Assembly (NCBI RefSeq): GCF_018917865.1
Contig: NZ_JAHLPM010000001.1
Coordinates: 186,001 to 250,000 of the forward strand
Length of the DNA: 64,000 nt
Direction: 5' to 3'
DNA from: Tissierella simiarum
Lineage (GTDB): Bacteria > Bacillota > Clostridia > Tissierellales > Tissierellaceae
Shown here: positions 54,750 to 63,587 of the stretch, one piece after another
How positions within the stretch are numbered: the first letter of the stretch is position 1
How the letters are laid out: every line of letters begins with the position of its first letter
Made by a program: the position numbers and the translations under genes
Notes under the pieces: generated by a model
Told to the model about the DNA's origin: nothing
Database searches by the model: none
What the model saw: the letters and a program-made list of their open reading frames with translations, nothing else

Positions 54750-56447
54750 TTAAAATTTACTATCGTCTATTTCATCAAGCCATTGTTTAATTGGCTCAAC
54801 TACACTTTTAATGGTTCCATCAACAAAAGGATTTTGAAGATTAGCCAATTCTACTAATTCTAAGAAAGGTTTACTTCCTCCAGCTTTACAAAGTCTTATA
54901 TAATCTTTCCAAGATAATTCATGGTTCTCTCTATCCTTAATCCAGAATTGGAAAGCACAAATTTGAGCTAAAGTATAGTCAATATAATAGAATGGACTTG
55001 AGAAAATATGTCCTTGTCTAAACCAATAGCCTCCTCTATTTAGTAGATCATTATCTTCATAATCTCTAAATGGAAGATACTTTTTCTCGATTTCTCTCCA
55101 TTTAGTCTTTCTTTCCTCTGGCGTTGCTTCTGGATTTTCATAGATAAAATGTTGAAATTCATCTACTGTAACTCCATAAGGAATAAAGTTTATAGCTCCA
55201 CTTAAATGGCTAAATTTATATTTATCTACTTCATCTTCAAAAAACAACTCCATCCAAGGCCAAGTAATAAATTCCATACTCATGGAATGAATTTCACAGG
55301 CTTCTAAAGTTGGGAAATCATATTCTGGCATTTCAAAATCTCTGCTTAAATAAGATTGAAAAGCGTGACCAGCTTCATGAGTTAAAACATCTACGTCTCC
55401 ACTAGTTCCATTAAAATTGGAAAAAATAAATGGTGATTTATAGTCTGGAATATAAGTACAGTATCCTCCACTCATTTTTCCTTTCTTGCTAACTAAATCC
55501 AATAATTCTCTTTCTACCATAAAAGTAAAAAATTCATCAGTTTCCTTAGAAAGTTCCTTATACATTTTCTTTCCATTATCTATAATCCATTGCGGATCTC
55601 CTTTAGGGGTAGCATTTCCAGTTAAATATTCTAAAGGTTCATCATAATATTTTAACTCACTTAGACCTAATCTTTTTCTTTGTCTATCCTTTAATTCTGC
55701 CACTACTGGAACTAAGTTTTCATATACTTGTTTTCTATAGCTAGCAACCATTTTAGAATCATAATCAGAACGGTTCATTCTTGCATAACCCAAGTCTACA
55801 TAATTTGTATAACCAAGCTTTTTAGCCATACCGTCTCTTACTTTAACTAGTTCATCATAAATTCTGTCAATTTCACTTTCATTTTCCTTAAAGAATCTTA
55901 TGTAAGTTTCGTAGGCTTCTTTTCTCACGTTCCTGTCTTTAGATTGCATAAATGGCTGCATTTGACTTAAGTTTCTAATTTCTCCTTCAAACTCTAACTT
56001 AGCTGAAGCTATCAGCTTATCATATTCTGTCACTAACTTGTTTTCCTTTATTAAATCTTCAATAATTTCTTCAGAGAAAGTCTTTAGTTGTAATTCTGCC
56101 AAAGTAAATACTTGTTTACCCCAGACCTTTTCTAATTCTTCTCTGAACTTAGAGTTAACCAAAGCTTTATAGTATTTAGACACTATATTTTGATACATTG
56201 GCATATTTTCATCTAGAAAATCTTGTTCTTTACTATAAAATTCATCTTCAGTATCAATAGAGTGTCTAATAGAAACTAAATTTTCCATAGTTTCTACTAA
56301 AGATCTAATTTTATTTATTTCTTCTATTATCTTATTTTGTTCTTCAAAAGTTTTTGCTTCATTAAATTTCTCTAAAAGACTATCAACTTCTTCACCAATC
56401 TTAACTAGATCTGGACGTTCATATTTATAATCTTGAAATTTTATCAC
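54750..56447 (-). CDS. M3 family oligoendopeptidase
   Basis: A 565-residue zinc peptidase. The catalytic H-E-A-G-H lies at about 355-359 within L-T-H-E-A-G-H-A-F-Q, with the third ligand in L-E-A-C-E-I-H-S-M-S downstream. The domain order and length (about 560-600) fit the PepF/M3 oligoendopeptidase group. It cleaves short peptides in the cytoplasm, suiting a peptide or amino-acid fermenter. ATG 56447 follows AAAGGGGGAAA. Confidence 0.93.
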   Translation of the reverse strand: MIKFQDYKYERPDLVKIGEEVDSLLEKFNEAKTFEEQNKIIEEINKIRSLVETMENLVSIRHSIDTEDEFYSKEQDFLDENMPMYQNIVSKYYKALVNSKFREELEKVWGKQVFTLAELQLKTFSEEIIEDLIKENKLVTEYDKLIASAKLEFEGEIRNLSQMQPFMQSKDRNVRKEAYETYIRFFKENESEIDRIYDELVKVRDGMAKKLGYTNYVDLGYARMNRSDYDSKMVASYRKQVYENLVPVVAELKDRQRKRLGLSELKYYDEPLEYLTGNATPKGDPQWIIDNGKKMYKELSKETDEFFTFMVERELLDLVSKKGKMSGGYCTYIPDYKSPFIFSNFNGTSGDVDVLTHEAGHAFQSYLSRDFEMPEYDFPTLEACEIHSMSMEFITWPWMELFFEDEVDKYKFSHLSGAINFIPYGVTVDEFQHFIYENPEATPEERKTKWREIEKKYLPFRDYEDNDLLNRGGYWFRQGHIFSSPFYYIDYTLAQICAFQFWIKDRENHELSWKDYIRLCKAGGSKPFLELVELANLQNPFVDGTIKSVVEPIKQWLDEIDDSKF

Positions 56448-56550
56448 CGTGTTTCCCCCTTTTCTTTTATAGTTATTTTCATAATATCAAAATTTACTGT
56501 AAAATAGTAGTATTTTCAATAATATTTTAATAATCTCCTCCTAATTTTCA

Positions 56551-57480
56551 TTAGGAAGAAATTCTTTTTTTATTATCAATATTTAATACTATAATCCCTA
56601 ATACTACTAGAGCTAGTCCTAAAACTAAGTTAATAGTAAAATGTTCTTCTCTAATAAATAGTATCGAAGAAATTGCCCCAAAAATAGGAATAAATAATCG
56701 ATATATAGCTATTTCTCCAGGAGGATTATACTTTAAAAGCATATACCATAAAACAAAAGCTGCCGCTGAAATAAAGGCAGAATATACTAATAGCATAATA
56801 CCTAGAAAGTTAAAATTTAAACTGCTGCCTTTCATACCTATTTTTCCTACTAACAATAAAAATAAAGATCCTAAGAACATTTGACCTCCTGAAACTAAAA
56901 AAGAGTCTATGTCTGTGGATATAGACTTTACATATATAGTGGCCATAGTACTAGCTAAAGCAGAGATTATTAAAAATCCTTCTCCTATCATCTTAAAACT
57001 TAGATCGAAGTTTTTGCCTAGATTTACAAAGATTACCCCACTGAAACCAAGAAGCAGGCTTATTACTTTTCTTGTATTAAGTTTGTCCCCTTCATAAATG
57101 AAATGGGCCGCAATAACTGTAAAAAATGTACTTCCTGACTGAAGTATAGCACTTTTTATCCCTGATGTATTGGCTACCCCAATATAAAAGAAAAAATACT
57201 GAAGAGTAGTTTGAAATATTCCCAATATTAATATAGGCTTAATTGATGATTTTTTGATTTCCAGTTTTTCTTTTATGACTATTTTTCTAATAATATAGAC
57301 CATAATGGAAGCTATAAAAAATCTTAGTCCTGCAAAATATATTTTAGAAAATATATCTGATGGATTGATTTTAAAAGTTTCATAGCTTATTTTTATTACG
57401 GGAAATGCACTTCCCCATAAAATTGTACATATTAGGGATATAATTAGAATATTGGATTTTTTAGTAAAGATTTTCTCCAT
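56551..57480 (-). CDS. EamA family (DMT) transporter
   Basis: A 309-residue permease with ten hydrophobic segments forming two EamA repeats (about 10-145 and 165-300). The first repeat starts L-I-C-T-I-L-W-G-S-A-F-P-V-I-K, the usual signature. Drug/metabolite transporters of this type export amino acids or metabolites; the substrate is unknown. It stands alone. ATG 57480 follows AAAGGAG. Confidence 0.9.
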   Translation of the reverse strand: MEKIFTKKSNILIISLICTILWGSAFPVIKISYETFKINPSDIFSKIYFAGLRFFIASIMVYIIRKIVIKEKLEIKKSSIKPILILGIFQTTLQYFFFYIGVANTSGIKSAILQSGSTFFTVIAAHFIYEGDKLNTRKVISLLLGFSGVIFVNLGKNFDLSFKMIGEGFLIISALASTMATIYVKSISTDIDSFLVSGGQMFLGSLFLLLVGKIGMKGSSLNFNFLGIMLLVYSAFISAAAFVLWYMLLKYNPPGEIAIYRLFIPIFGAISSILFIREEHFTINLVLGLALVVLGIIVLNIDNKKRISS

Positions 57481-57604
57481 ATTTTCTCCTTTCTTTAGTG
57501 TATATATTACTGTATATTTTTCTTATTACCCATTATAATAAATTTAAGCACATTTATCTATTATAAAGCCATTATATAAAAATATAAATATATTAGGAGG
57601 AAAA

Positions 57605-58309
57605 ATGGATATAAACATATTTTATGAAGATAATCACATTATAGTAGTAGATAAGCCGCCAAAATTACCCTGCCAAAGGGATAAAACAGAAGATACTGAT
57701 CTATTATCCATATTACAAGAAAAACTAAGCAAAGAACATAATACTAAAAATCCTTACATTGGATTAATTCATAGATTAGATAGACCTGTAGGCGGAGTTA
57801 TTCTGTATGCAAAAACTAAGTTTTCCAACTCTAATCTTTCAAGGCAGGTTCAAGAAAGAAGTATTAATAAAGAATATTTAGCTATAATCTGTGGAAATCC
57901 TGAAGAAAGAAGTGGAACTTTAAAAGATTATTTACTAAAACTTAGAACTATAAATATGAGTAAAGTTGTTAATAAAGATACTAAAGGATCTAAAGAAGCT
58001 ATTTTAGATTATAATATTATAGAGACTATAGAAACTGAAGAATTTGGACCCCTATCCTTAGTAAAAGTCAATTTAAAAACTGGTCGTCATCATCAAATTA
58101 GAGTTCAACTTTCTCACCATAAAATGCCTTTGTGGGGGGATACTAAATATAATAAGACTTTTACAAAAAGAAAGGAATGGAATCAAATTGCTCTTTGGTC
58201 ACATAGCTTAACCTTTAATCATCCAAAGAACAATAAGGAATTAACATTTAAATCTATACCATATAATGAATATCCATGGAATTTATTTAATTTTTCTTTA
58301 TTAGTTTAA
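57605..58309 (+). CDS. RluA family RNA pseudouridine synthase
   Basis: A 234-residue enzyme without an S4 domain. The catalytic Asp59 is in I-H-R-L-D-R-P-V-G-G, followed by K-E-Y-L-A-I and G-R-H-H-Q-I-R-V-Q-L. It isomerises uridine in rRNA or tRNA; the target site cannot be told. ATG 57605 follows AGGAGG. The CNNM/CorC gene begins about 60 nt downstream on the same strand. Confidence 0.9.
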   Translation: MDINIFYEDNHIIVVDKPPKLPCQRDKTEDTDLLSILQEKLSKEHNTKNPYIGLIHRLDRPVGGVILYAKTKFSNSNLSRQVQERSINKEYLAIICGNPEERSGTLKDYLLKLRTINMSKVVNKDTKGSKEAILDYNIIETIETEEFGPLSLVKVNLKTGRHHQIRVQLSHHKMPLWGDTKYNKTFTKRKEWNQIALWSHSLTFNHPKNNKELTFKSIPYNEYPWNLFNFSLLV

Positions 58310-58367
58310 GATTGTTTAATAGATACATAATTTGATAGTTATCCAGTATATAAATCTTTGGAGTGTG

Positions 58368-59618
58368 ATGATTTTGTCCGATAAAATTTTTTGGGAACTT
58401 ATTACTTTGTTTATACTTATTTTCCTTTCTGCCTTTTTTTCTGCTGCAGAAACTGCTTTAATGTCTTTAAGTAAAATCAGGATTAGACGTATGTTAGAAG
58501 AAGAAGTAAAATATGCTGATATAATAAATAAACTAGTAGAAAACCCAAATAAGCTGCTAGGAGCTATTCTCATTGGTAATAATGTAGTAAATATTGGAGC
58601 TTCTGCCTTAGCTACCTCTATAGCAATAAAGCTTTATGGAAGTAGAGGAGTTGGAATTGCTACAGGTATTATGACTCTTTTAATATTGGTCTTTGGAGAA
58701 GTTACTCCCAAATCCTTAGCTGCTCAAAACTCTGAAAAAACCTCTTTAAAAGTTGCCAAACCTATATACTATATAACTATTGTTCTTAAACCTTTGATTT
58801 CTATCTTAACCTTTATTACCAGTGGAATAATTAAGTTATTAGGAGGAAAAAAACCTGGTAAACAACCATTTATTACAGAAGAAGAACTAAAAACTTTAGT
58901 AAATGTAAGTCATGAAGAAGGTGTTCTTGAAGGAGAAGAAAAGCAGATGATATACAATGTCTTTGAGTTTGGGGACTCTCAAGCTAAAGATGTAATGACT
59001 CCCAGAACAGATATGGTAGCTGTAGATATTGACTCTAGCTATGATGAATTGGTAAACCTCTTTAAAGAAGAACACTTTTCTAGAATACCAGTTTATGAAG
59101 AGGATATAGACGATATTATAGGAATTCTTCATATAAAAGATTTAATATTTTTTGTGGATAATAAAGAAAGTTTTACTATTAAAGATATCCTTCGTCCAGC
59201 ATATTTTACTTATGAATATAAGTCTACTGCTCAACTTTTTGATGATATGAGATTAAATAGAATTCCTATAGCTATAATACTGGATGAATATGGTGGAACT
59301 GCTGGAATAGTTACTACAGAGGACTTAGTAGAAGAAATAGTAGGAGAAATTACGGATGAATATGATGAAGAAAATGAAGATATTGAAGTAATAAAGGAAG
59401 ATGAGTATTTAGTAGATGGTAGTACAAAGATTGATCTTTTAAATGAAATGATAGGTACAAAAATCGAATCTGAAGACTTTGATTCTGTTGGAGGATTTGT
59501 AATTGGTGTTTTAGGCAGATTTCCTGAAGTCGGTGAGACTATTGAATATGAAAACATTAAGTTTATAATAGAAAAAATTGAAAAAAACAGGATAGAAAAA
59601 ATGAGGGTTCTTACTTAG
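58368..59618 (+). CDS. CNNM/CorC (hemolysin-related) transporter protein
   Basis: A 416-residue protein with an N-terminal DUF21/CNNM membrane domain of three to four helices (about 1-145; A-E-T-A-L-M-S-L-S-K-I-R near 25), a paired CBS domain (about 195-315; M-T-P-R-T-D-M) and a C-terminal CorC_HlyC domain (about 335-415). Members handle magnesium or cobalt export. ATG 58368 lies 4 nt after TTGGAG; the frame opens 36 nt earlier at a TTG without a site. Confidence 0.9.
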   Translation: MILSDKIFWELITLFILIFLSAFFSAAETALMSLSKIRIRRMLEEEVKYADIINKLVENPNKLLGAILIGNNVVNIGASALATSIAIKLYGSRGVGIATGIMTLLILVFGEVTPKSLAAQNSEKTSLKVAKPIYYITIVLKPLISILTFITSGIIKLLGGKKPGKQPFITEEELKTLVNVSHEEGVLEGEEKQMIYNVFEFGDSQAKDVMTPRTDMVAVDIDSSYDELVNLFKEEHFSRIPVYEEDIDDIIGILHIKDLIFFVDNKESFTIKDILRPAYFTYEYKSTAQLFDDMRLNRIPIAIILDEYGGTAGIVTTEDLVEEIVGEITDEYDEENEDIEVIKEDEYLVDGSTKIDLLNEMIGTKIESEDFDSVGGFVIGVLGRFPEVGETIEYENIKFIIEKIEKNRIEKMRVLT

Positions 59619-59630
59619 CCTCATTTTTTT
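59595..59630 (+). terminator. Terminator of the CNNM/CorC gene
   Basis: Stem AAAAAATGAGG/CCTCATTTTTTT, with the stop codon at the right arm and a T-run on the plus strand. Confidence 0.78.
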
Positions 59631-60121
59631 ATATTAACAATGAAAAACATGTTGGAAAAAGAAATTATCTTGTAAATATAATTTTTATTATTTTTAGACG
59701 TGCTCTTTTTTATTGAAGTTTATTCAAAAGTAATTTTTTATTACAAAAATTATATATTTTATTTTTCAAAATGCATTTACAATATATTTATCAAAAGGTA
59801 TAATAAACCTGAAAAGTATTTTTTATATAGTTAATTAAATAAAAAATATTCTATAGTTAAAGTATCTCATCATTTTAAAATATTTCCGTAAATATTTTTC
59901 CAAAGAATTTGTACAAGCAATATAGTCTTCTAACTTTATGCTCAACTCTTTCCAATTATTATTTATTGCTACTATATTCATTCTTTCTACTTTTTAATCC
60001 AATATAATCTTAACTACAATAACTTAAAAATTAGGTTTGTTTATTGATTTTTTTATCCAAAAGGATGAGAATATCAATTTTTATTTAACTTAGAAAAATA
60101 TCTATAAGAGGAGGTGAAATT
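59619..60121. other. 503-nt A/T-rich gap with one doubtful small ORF
   Basis: No clear gene. On the minus strand 59981-59835 a 48-codon frame (M-N-I-V-A-I-N-N-N-W-K-E-L-S-I-K-L-E-D-Y) looks protein-like but has only a weak AGAAAGA site and no recognised family. It may be another eroded fragment. Confidence 0.4.
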
Positions 60122-60418
60122 ATGAAAAAGTCTAGAATTTTATCACTTATACTTATATTTATATTAGCTTTAGGATCTACTACAACAAGTTTAGCTAGTG
60201 CTACTAATGTAAGTCCAACAGCTGCATGCAACCACAGATGGGTAAGAATGCAAACTTCTAGCACAGATTATTCTAACCCATGTTCTAAAACTCCTGGATG
60301 CACGTACTCATGGAGAGAAACAAGAACTTTTTATGAGTGTATGTATTGTGCTTCTACAGATGTAGTATATAGTTACCATAATCATTATCATTCCAATTCA
60401 AATTGTCCAGGATATTAA
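60122..60418 (+). CDS. Secreted small Cys/His-rich protein (hypothetical)
   Basis: A 98-residue precursor. It has a signal peptide (K-K-S-R, a hydrophobic core at about 6-18, cleavage after S-L-A near 25). The mature region of about 72 residues has six cysteines (36, 54, 60, 73, 76, 95) and a His cluster (H86, H88, H90), including a C-M-Y-C pair and H-N-H-Y-H. It could bind zinc or form three disulfides. Not recognised. A strong GAGGAGGTG site precedes ATG 60122. It stands alone next to a transposase relic, so it may be accessory. Confidence 0.65.
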   Translation: MKKSRILSLILIFILALGSTTTSLASATNVSPTAACNHRWVRMQTSSTDYSNPCSKTPGCTYSWRETRTFYECMYCASTDVVYSYHNHYHSNSNCPGY

Positions 60419-60423
60419 TGTAA

Positions 60424-60447
60424 AAAGCCTATCAAATGATAGGCTCA
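60424..60447 (+). terminator. Hairpin after the secreted Cys/His-rich gene
   Basis: A 9-bp stem (AGCCTATCA/TGATAGGCT) starting 8 nt past the stop, without a proper U-tract. Confidence 0.45.
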
Positions 60448-60783
60448 GATTGTTGACAAAAGGGTTCTGAAACTACTAGAAATTTTAGAATCCTTTTGTA
60501 TTTTAATAAAATTTGCTATATATTCTTTAAATGTAGCATTAAAATAGTTTCTTATAAGTCCCTTTCGAAACTTCCAAATCGCCAGTTTTTTTTTATTCAT
60601 GCATGTAAATAGGATGGTTAGTTCCATTCTAACTTTGATTGACCCTCTATATTGAGTATACATCATTCCATGTTTTTCTTTTGCATCCATAAATACTCGT
60701 TCTATGGCTTTACTCCGTAATTTGTAAATTTCTTTTATTCTCTCAGTGTGTCTTATATCTTCTACTTGTTCTATGTAGTTTTC
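60445..60783 (-). mobile_element. IS1182-type transposase remnant (C-terminal part)
   Basis: A minus-strand frame reads W-E-N-Y-I-E-Q-V-E-D-I-R-H-T-E-R, then I-Y-K-L-R-S-K-A-I-E-R-V-F, then D-A-K-E-K-H-G-M, Y-T-Q-Y-R-G and C-M-N-K-K-K-L-A. This is the conserved C-terminal DDE region of IS1182-family transposases. About 110 residues remain; the N-terminal three-quarters and both IS ends are missing. It abuts the cutC stop, so it is a relic of a past insertion. Confidence 0.8.
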
Positions 60784-60786
60784 CCA

Positions 60787-61413
60787 TCATACTAAGTTGC
60801 CTACTATCTTAGTTCCATGAACTTCTTTAGCACCAGTTTTTTCTACTAGCTCTAAATAATTCTCATAAGTTACACCAGCTCCTGGTAAAATTATTATTCT
60901 TTCTCCAGCATAATCTACTAATTCTTTTAAAACTGGTATATTATCCATAGCATGACCTTCCTCACCAGCCGTAAGAATTCTATCTATTCCAATATCTACT
61001 AGCTTGTCCAAAGCTAACTTCTTATTTTCTATTTTATTAAATGCCATGTGGAAAGTTACACTTAATCCTTCTGCTTTTTTTACAAGTCTTCTTATAGTTT
61101 CTTCATCTAAAGTATTGTCTTCTCTTAAAGCACCAATTACAATGCCGTTTACTCCTATCTCTTTACATATCTCTATATCTCTTTCCATAATTTCTATTTC
61201 CTCTTCACTATAAACGAAATTTCCTCCTCTAGGTCTAATAATTACATTTATATCTATATTTAACCTTTTTTTCGCTAAAAATATAGTACCATAACTCGGA
61301 GTAGTTCCACCCTCCATTAGATTATCACAAAGTTCTATCCGATTCCCTCCTAATTCTACTGCTTTTCTAGCCTCTTCATAATTTCCTACGCAAACTTCTT
61401 TAAAAATATCCAT
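60787..61413 (-). CDS. cutC: CutC family protein (copper homeostasis)
   Basis: A 208-residue TIM-barrel protein with V-G-N-Y-E-E-A-R-K-A, N-R-I-E-L-C-D-N-L-M-E-G-G-T-T-P-S-Y-G (about 25-42), and I-R-P-R-G-G-N-F-V-Y. Slightly shorter than the usual 240-250 residues, missing the last C-terminal helix; the relic transposase starts right at its stop, so the insertion may have trimmed it. The copper role comes from genetics in other bacteria and is not settled. ATG 61413 follows AAAGGAGGG. Confidence 0.9.
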   Translation of the reverse strand: MDIFKEVCVGNYEEARKAVELGGNRIELCDNLMEGGTTPSYGTIFLAKKRLNIDINVIIRPRGGNFVYSEEEIEIMERDIEICKEIGVNGIVIGALREDNTLDEETIRRLVKKAEGLSVTFHMAFNKIENKKLALDKLVDIGIDRILTAGEEGHAMDNIPVLKELVDYAGERIIILPGAGVTYENYLELVEKTGAKEVHGTKIVGNLV

Positions 61414-61555
61414 ATAAACCCTCCTTTACTTATAACTATTATATAATAGGAAAAAATATTTATAAACTTCATTATCTTTTATGCAACTAGTAATGTTTTA
61501 GTATATAATATATATCAACAAATACTTTATTGTTATTGACTTTTTGGAGGGGAAA

Positions 61556-63271
61556 ATGTATAAACTAACTTACGAGCAAATACAGAATATAGAGGGTAAT
61601 GCAACTAAAAAACTTTTAAAATATATTAATAAGTATACAGAAGATGCTAACTTCTTTAATAACGTTGACTTTTATTATCCTGACTTTGGAGAACAAAAAA
61701 ACATAATTGCTTTTAATGTTTGGATAAGTATTGATTATATAACTAAAGATGGTAAAACATTCATTGAACACTTTCTTGAAGAAATGCCTAAATCTTTAAC
61801 TAACTTAGAAAAAGAAGTCTTAATTGAGAGAAATAAATCTCATATTTCGTTATTTGAAATTATTGATTTTGAAGAAGAATTTTTATATGTAAAAGATCTA
61901 TTACAAAATCAAACTCAAATGTTATGGGAACCAGAACTAATAAATGTTTTAAATAGTGGTGATTTTATATTTGCAAGGATTGGAAAAGTTTTAGATAGTA
62001 TGAGTTTTATTGGAGATATTAGTTATCTTCCTCATTCAATGAAACCTACTTTTTTAGAAGAAGTTTTCTTAGATTTTAACCATGTTCGATTAACTTCTCC
62101 TTCTCTAACTATGAAGGAATATTTAAAACAACATAGCATTAATCTATATAAAATTTATACTGATTGTATGTATGAAGCCATAGAAATAGACGAAGATATA
62201 ACTTCCATTGTTTATGATGAATTAGATGAGTTTGAAGGCTATTTACAGCTTAAATCTTCTAGATCTATGATAAAAAAACATATATCCAATTTAATAGACT
62301 TATTTGAATACTATTTAATGGACGAAGATATGACATTATATGACTTAGATCAGCTAGATTTTGAATACTTTTTTAATGAAGCTATTATTGATGGCTTTAT
62401 ATCAACACAAGAAGATTTAAATTCTTATATTTCTACTTTAAAAAAATATATAGGATTTTTAAAAAATATAACTTGTGATTATAAAGAAGCCTATGAAGAA
62501 ATATTAAATATTAGCAACAATAGATTTAATTATTTAAGCCAACTTAAATATGTAGAATTACCTTTTAAAATTAATAGAAAAATATCTACTGGTGTTTCTT
62601 GTATTTTAAATGAAGATGCTATAAGTTTAATAATGGATTATGATAAATTTATATTATATATCATAGATAAACCTTTGGAAGTTACAGGAAAAAATAAATA
62701 TATTAAAAGGAAACATCTTCTTGAAATAAATAGCTTATTTGACCTAGAAGAACCTTTGGAGAAAAAGGCTCCAAATCAGGAAGATTTCCCTTTAATTCAT
62801 ATGTTTTATAAGTTTTCTTTAAATCTAGGGTTAATAGTTTTAAACGGAAATTATTTGACTATTACCAAAAAAGGTTCAAACTTTTTAAGACTTAAGGATG
62901 AAGAAAAGTATTCTCTATTTTTTGAATATATATGGAGTAGTGAATTTATTGGATTTATATCTAGATTAAAATCCCAAATGAATATAGATAAGTTTAAAAA
63001 GGATTTTATGAAACTATTGGCTTCTTTTAAAGAAGATACTAACTATAGAATAAATATGATTCTACCTTTATTTTCTAGTTTTCCAGATTTCTTTTTCTCG
63101 TATTATAAGTATTTAGAATATCTGGGTTTAATTCGCTGTAGCTTATACCCTAATTATAATATTAGATTAACTTCATTTGGTAAAATAGTTCTAACACTCT
63201 TTGAAGATAAGGACAATAGAGATCATAAATGTAACATTATAAACCTAGAATTATTTAGGAAAAGCAGATAA
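61556..63271 (+). CDS. Large orphan protein with possible winged-helix C-terminus (hypothetical)
   Basis: A 571-residue acidic protein with no signal peptide or membrane segment. An extended helical region at about 225-310 (I-S-N-L-I-D-L-F-E-Y-Y-L, then L-N-S-Y-I-S-T-L-K-K-Y-I) looks like a recombinase core-binding-type helical bundle. Two later stretches look like winged-helix wings: N-L-G-L-I-V-L-N-G-N-Y-L-T-I-T-K-K-G (about 420) and L-E-Y-L-G-L-I-R-C-S near the end, followed by L-T-S-F-G-K. No catalytic motif was found. ATG 61556 follows TTGGAGGGG. I do not recognise the family; a regulatory or nucleic-acid role is only a guess. Confidence 0.7.
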   Translation: MYKLTYEQIQNIEGNATKKLLKYINKYTEDANFFNNVDFYYPDFGEQKNIIAFNVWISIDYITKDGKTFIEHFLEEMPKSLTNLEKEVLIERNKSHISLFEIIDFEEEFLYVKDLLQNQTQMLWEPELINVLNSGDFIFARIGKVLDSMSFIGDISYLPHSMKPTFLEEVFLDFNHVRLTSPSLTMKEYLKQHSINLYKIYTDCMYEAIEIDEDITSIVYDELDEFEGYLQLKSSRSMIKKHISNLIDLFEYYLMDEDMTLYDLDQLDFEYFFNEAIIDGFISTQEDLNSYISTLKKYIGFLKNITCDYKEAYEEILNISNNRFNYLSQLKYVELPFKINRKISTGVSCILNEDAISLIMDYDKFILYIIDKPLEVTGKNKYIKRKHLLEINSLFDLEEPLEKKAPNQEDFPLIHMFYKFSLNLGLIVLNGNYLTITKKGSNFLRLKDEEKYSLFFEYIWSSEFIGFISRLKSQMNIDKFKKDFMKLLASFKEDTNYRINMILPLFSSFPDFFFSYYKYLEYLGLIRCSLYPNYNIRLTSFGKIVLTLFEDKDNRDHKCNIINLELFRKSR

Positions 63272-63290
63272 TTTTTATTATCTGCTTTTT
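63262..63290 (+). terminator. Terminator of the 571-residue protein gene
   Basis: Stem AGCAGATAAT/ATTATCTGCT (63263-63272 and 63277-63286) spanning the stop codon, followed by TTTTTT. Confidence 0.82.
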
Positions 63291-63296
63291 TATGTC

Positions 63297-63325
63297 TTGA
63301 CATAAATAAAAATTGTATGTATAAT
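63297..63325 (+). promoter_or_regulatory. Consensus sigma-A promoter
   Basis: A perfect TTGACA (63297-63302), a 17-nt spacer and a perfect TATAAT (63320-63325). Inferred start near 63332, inside the palindrome at 63330-63344. Confidence 0.9.
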
Positions 63326-63329
63326 AAAA

Positions 63330-63344
63330 TTGTAATCATTACAA
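63330..63344. promoter_or_regulatory. Fur/PerR/Zur-type operator palindrome
   Basis: TTGTAATCATTACAA is a perfect 7-1-7 palindrome. It differs from the PerR box TTATAATNATTATAA at two symmetric positions and is also close to Zur boxes. It covers the transcription start of the operon that encodes a Fur-family protein, so autorepression is likely. A further half-site-like CATTACAT follows near 63354. Confidence 0.75.
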
Positions 63345-63380
63345 AATTAAAACCATTACATATTTAAAGGAGGGTATATG

Positions 63381-63557
63381 ATGGATACAAAAGATTTAGT
63401 ATTAAAAACATTAAAAGAATCAGAATCACCATTAAAAGCAGGGGAAATTGCTGAAAAAGCTGGTATCGATAAAAAAGAAGTAGACAAGGCAATTAAAAAA
63501 TTAAAAGAAGATGAATTAATTGAATCACCAAAAAGATGTTTCTACTCAGCTAAATAG
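63381..63557 (+). CDS. Tiny winged-helix DNA-binding-like protein
   Basis: A 58-residue protein (ATG 63381, 7 nt after AAAGGAGG; ATG 63378 is also possible). The pattern L-K-A-G-E-I-A-E-K-A-G-I-D-K-K-E-V-D-K-A-I then K-L-K-E-D-E-L-I-E-S-P is a helix-turn-helix followed by a wing ending C-F-Y-S-A. It is the size of a bare winged-helix domain. It is the first gene of an operon with a Fur-family regulator 30 nt downstream, under a consensus promoter with an operator palindrome. Confidence 0.75.
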   Translation: MDTKDLVLKTLKESESPLKAGEIAEKAGIDKKEVDKAIKKLKEDELIESPKRCFYSAK

Positions 63558-63587
63558 TATTTTTCTTCTCTAGAAAGGGGGGAAACC

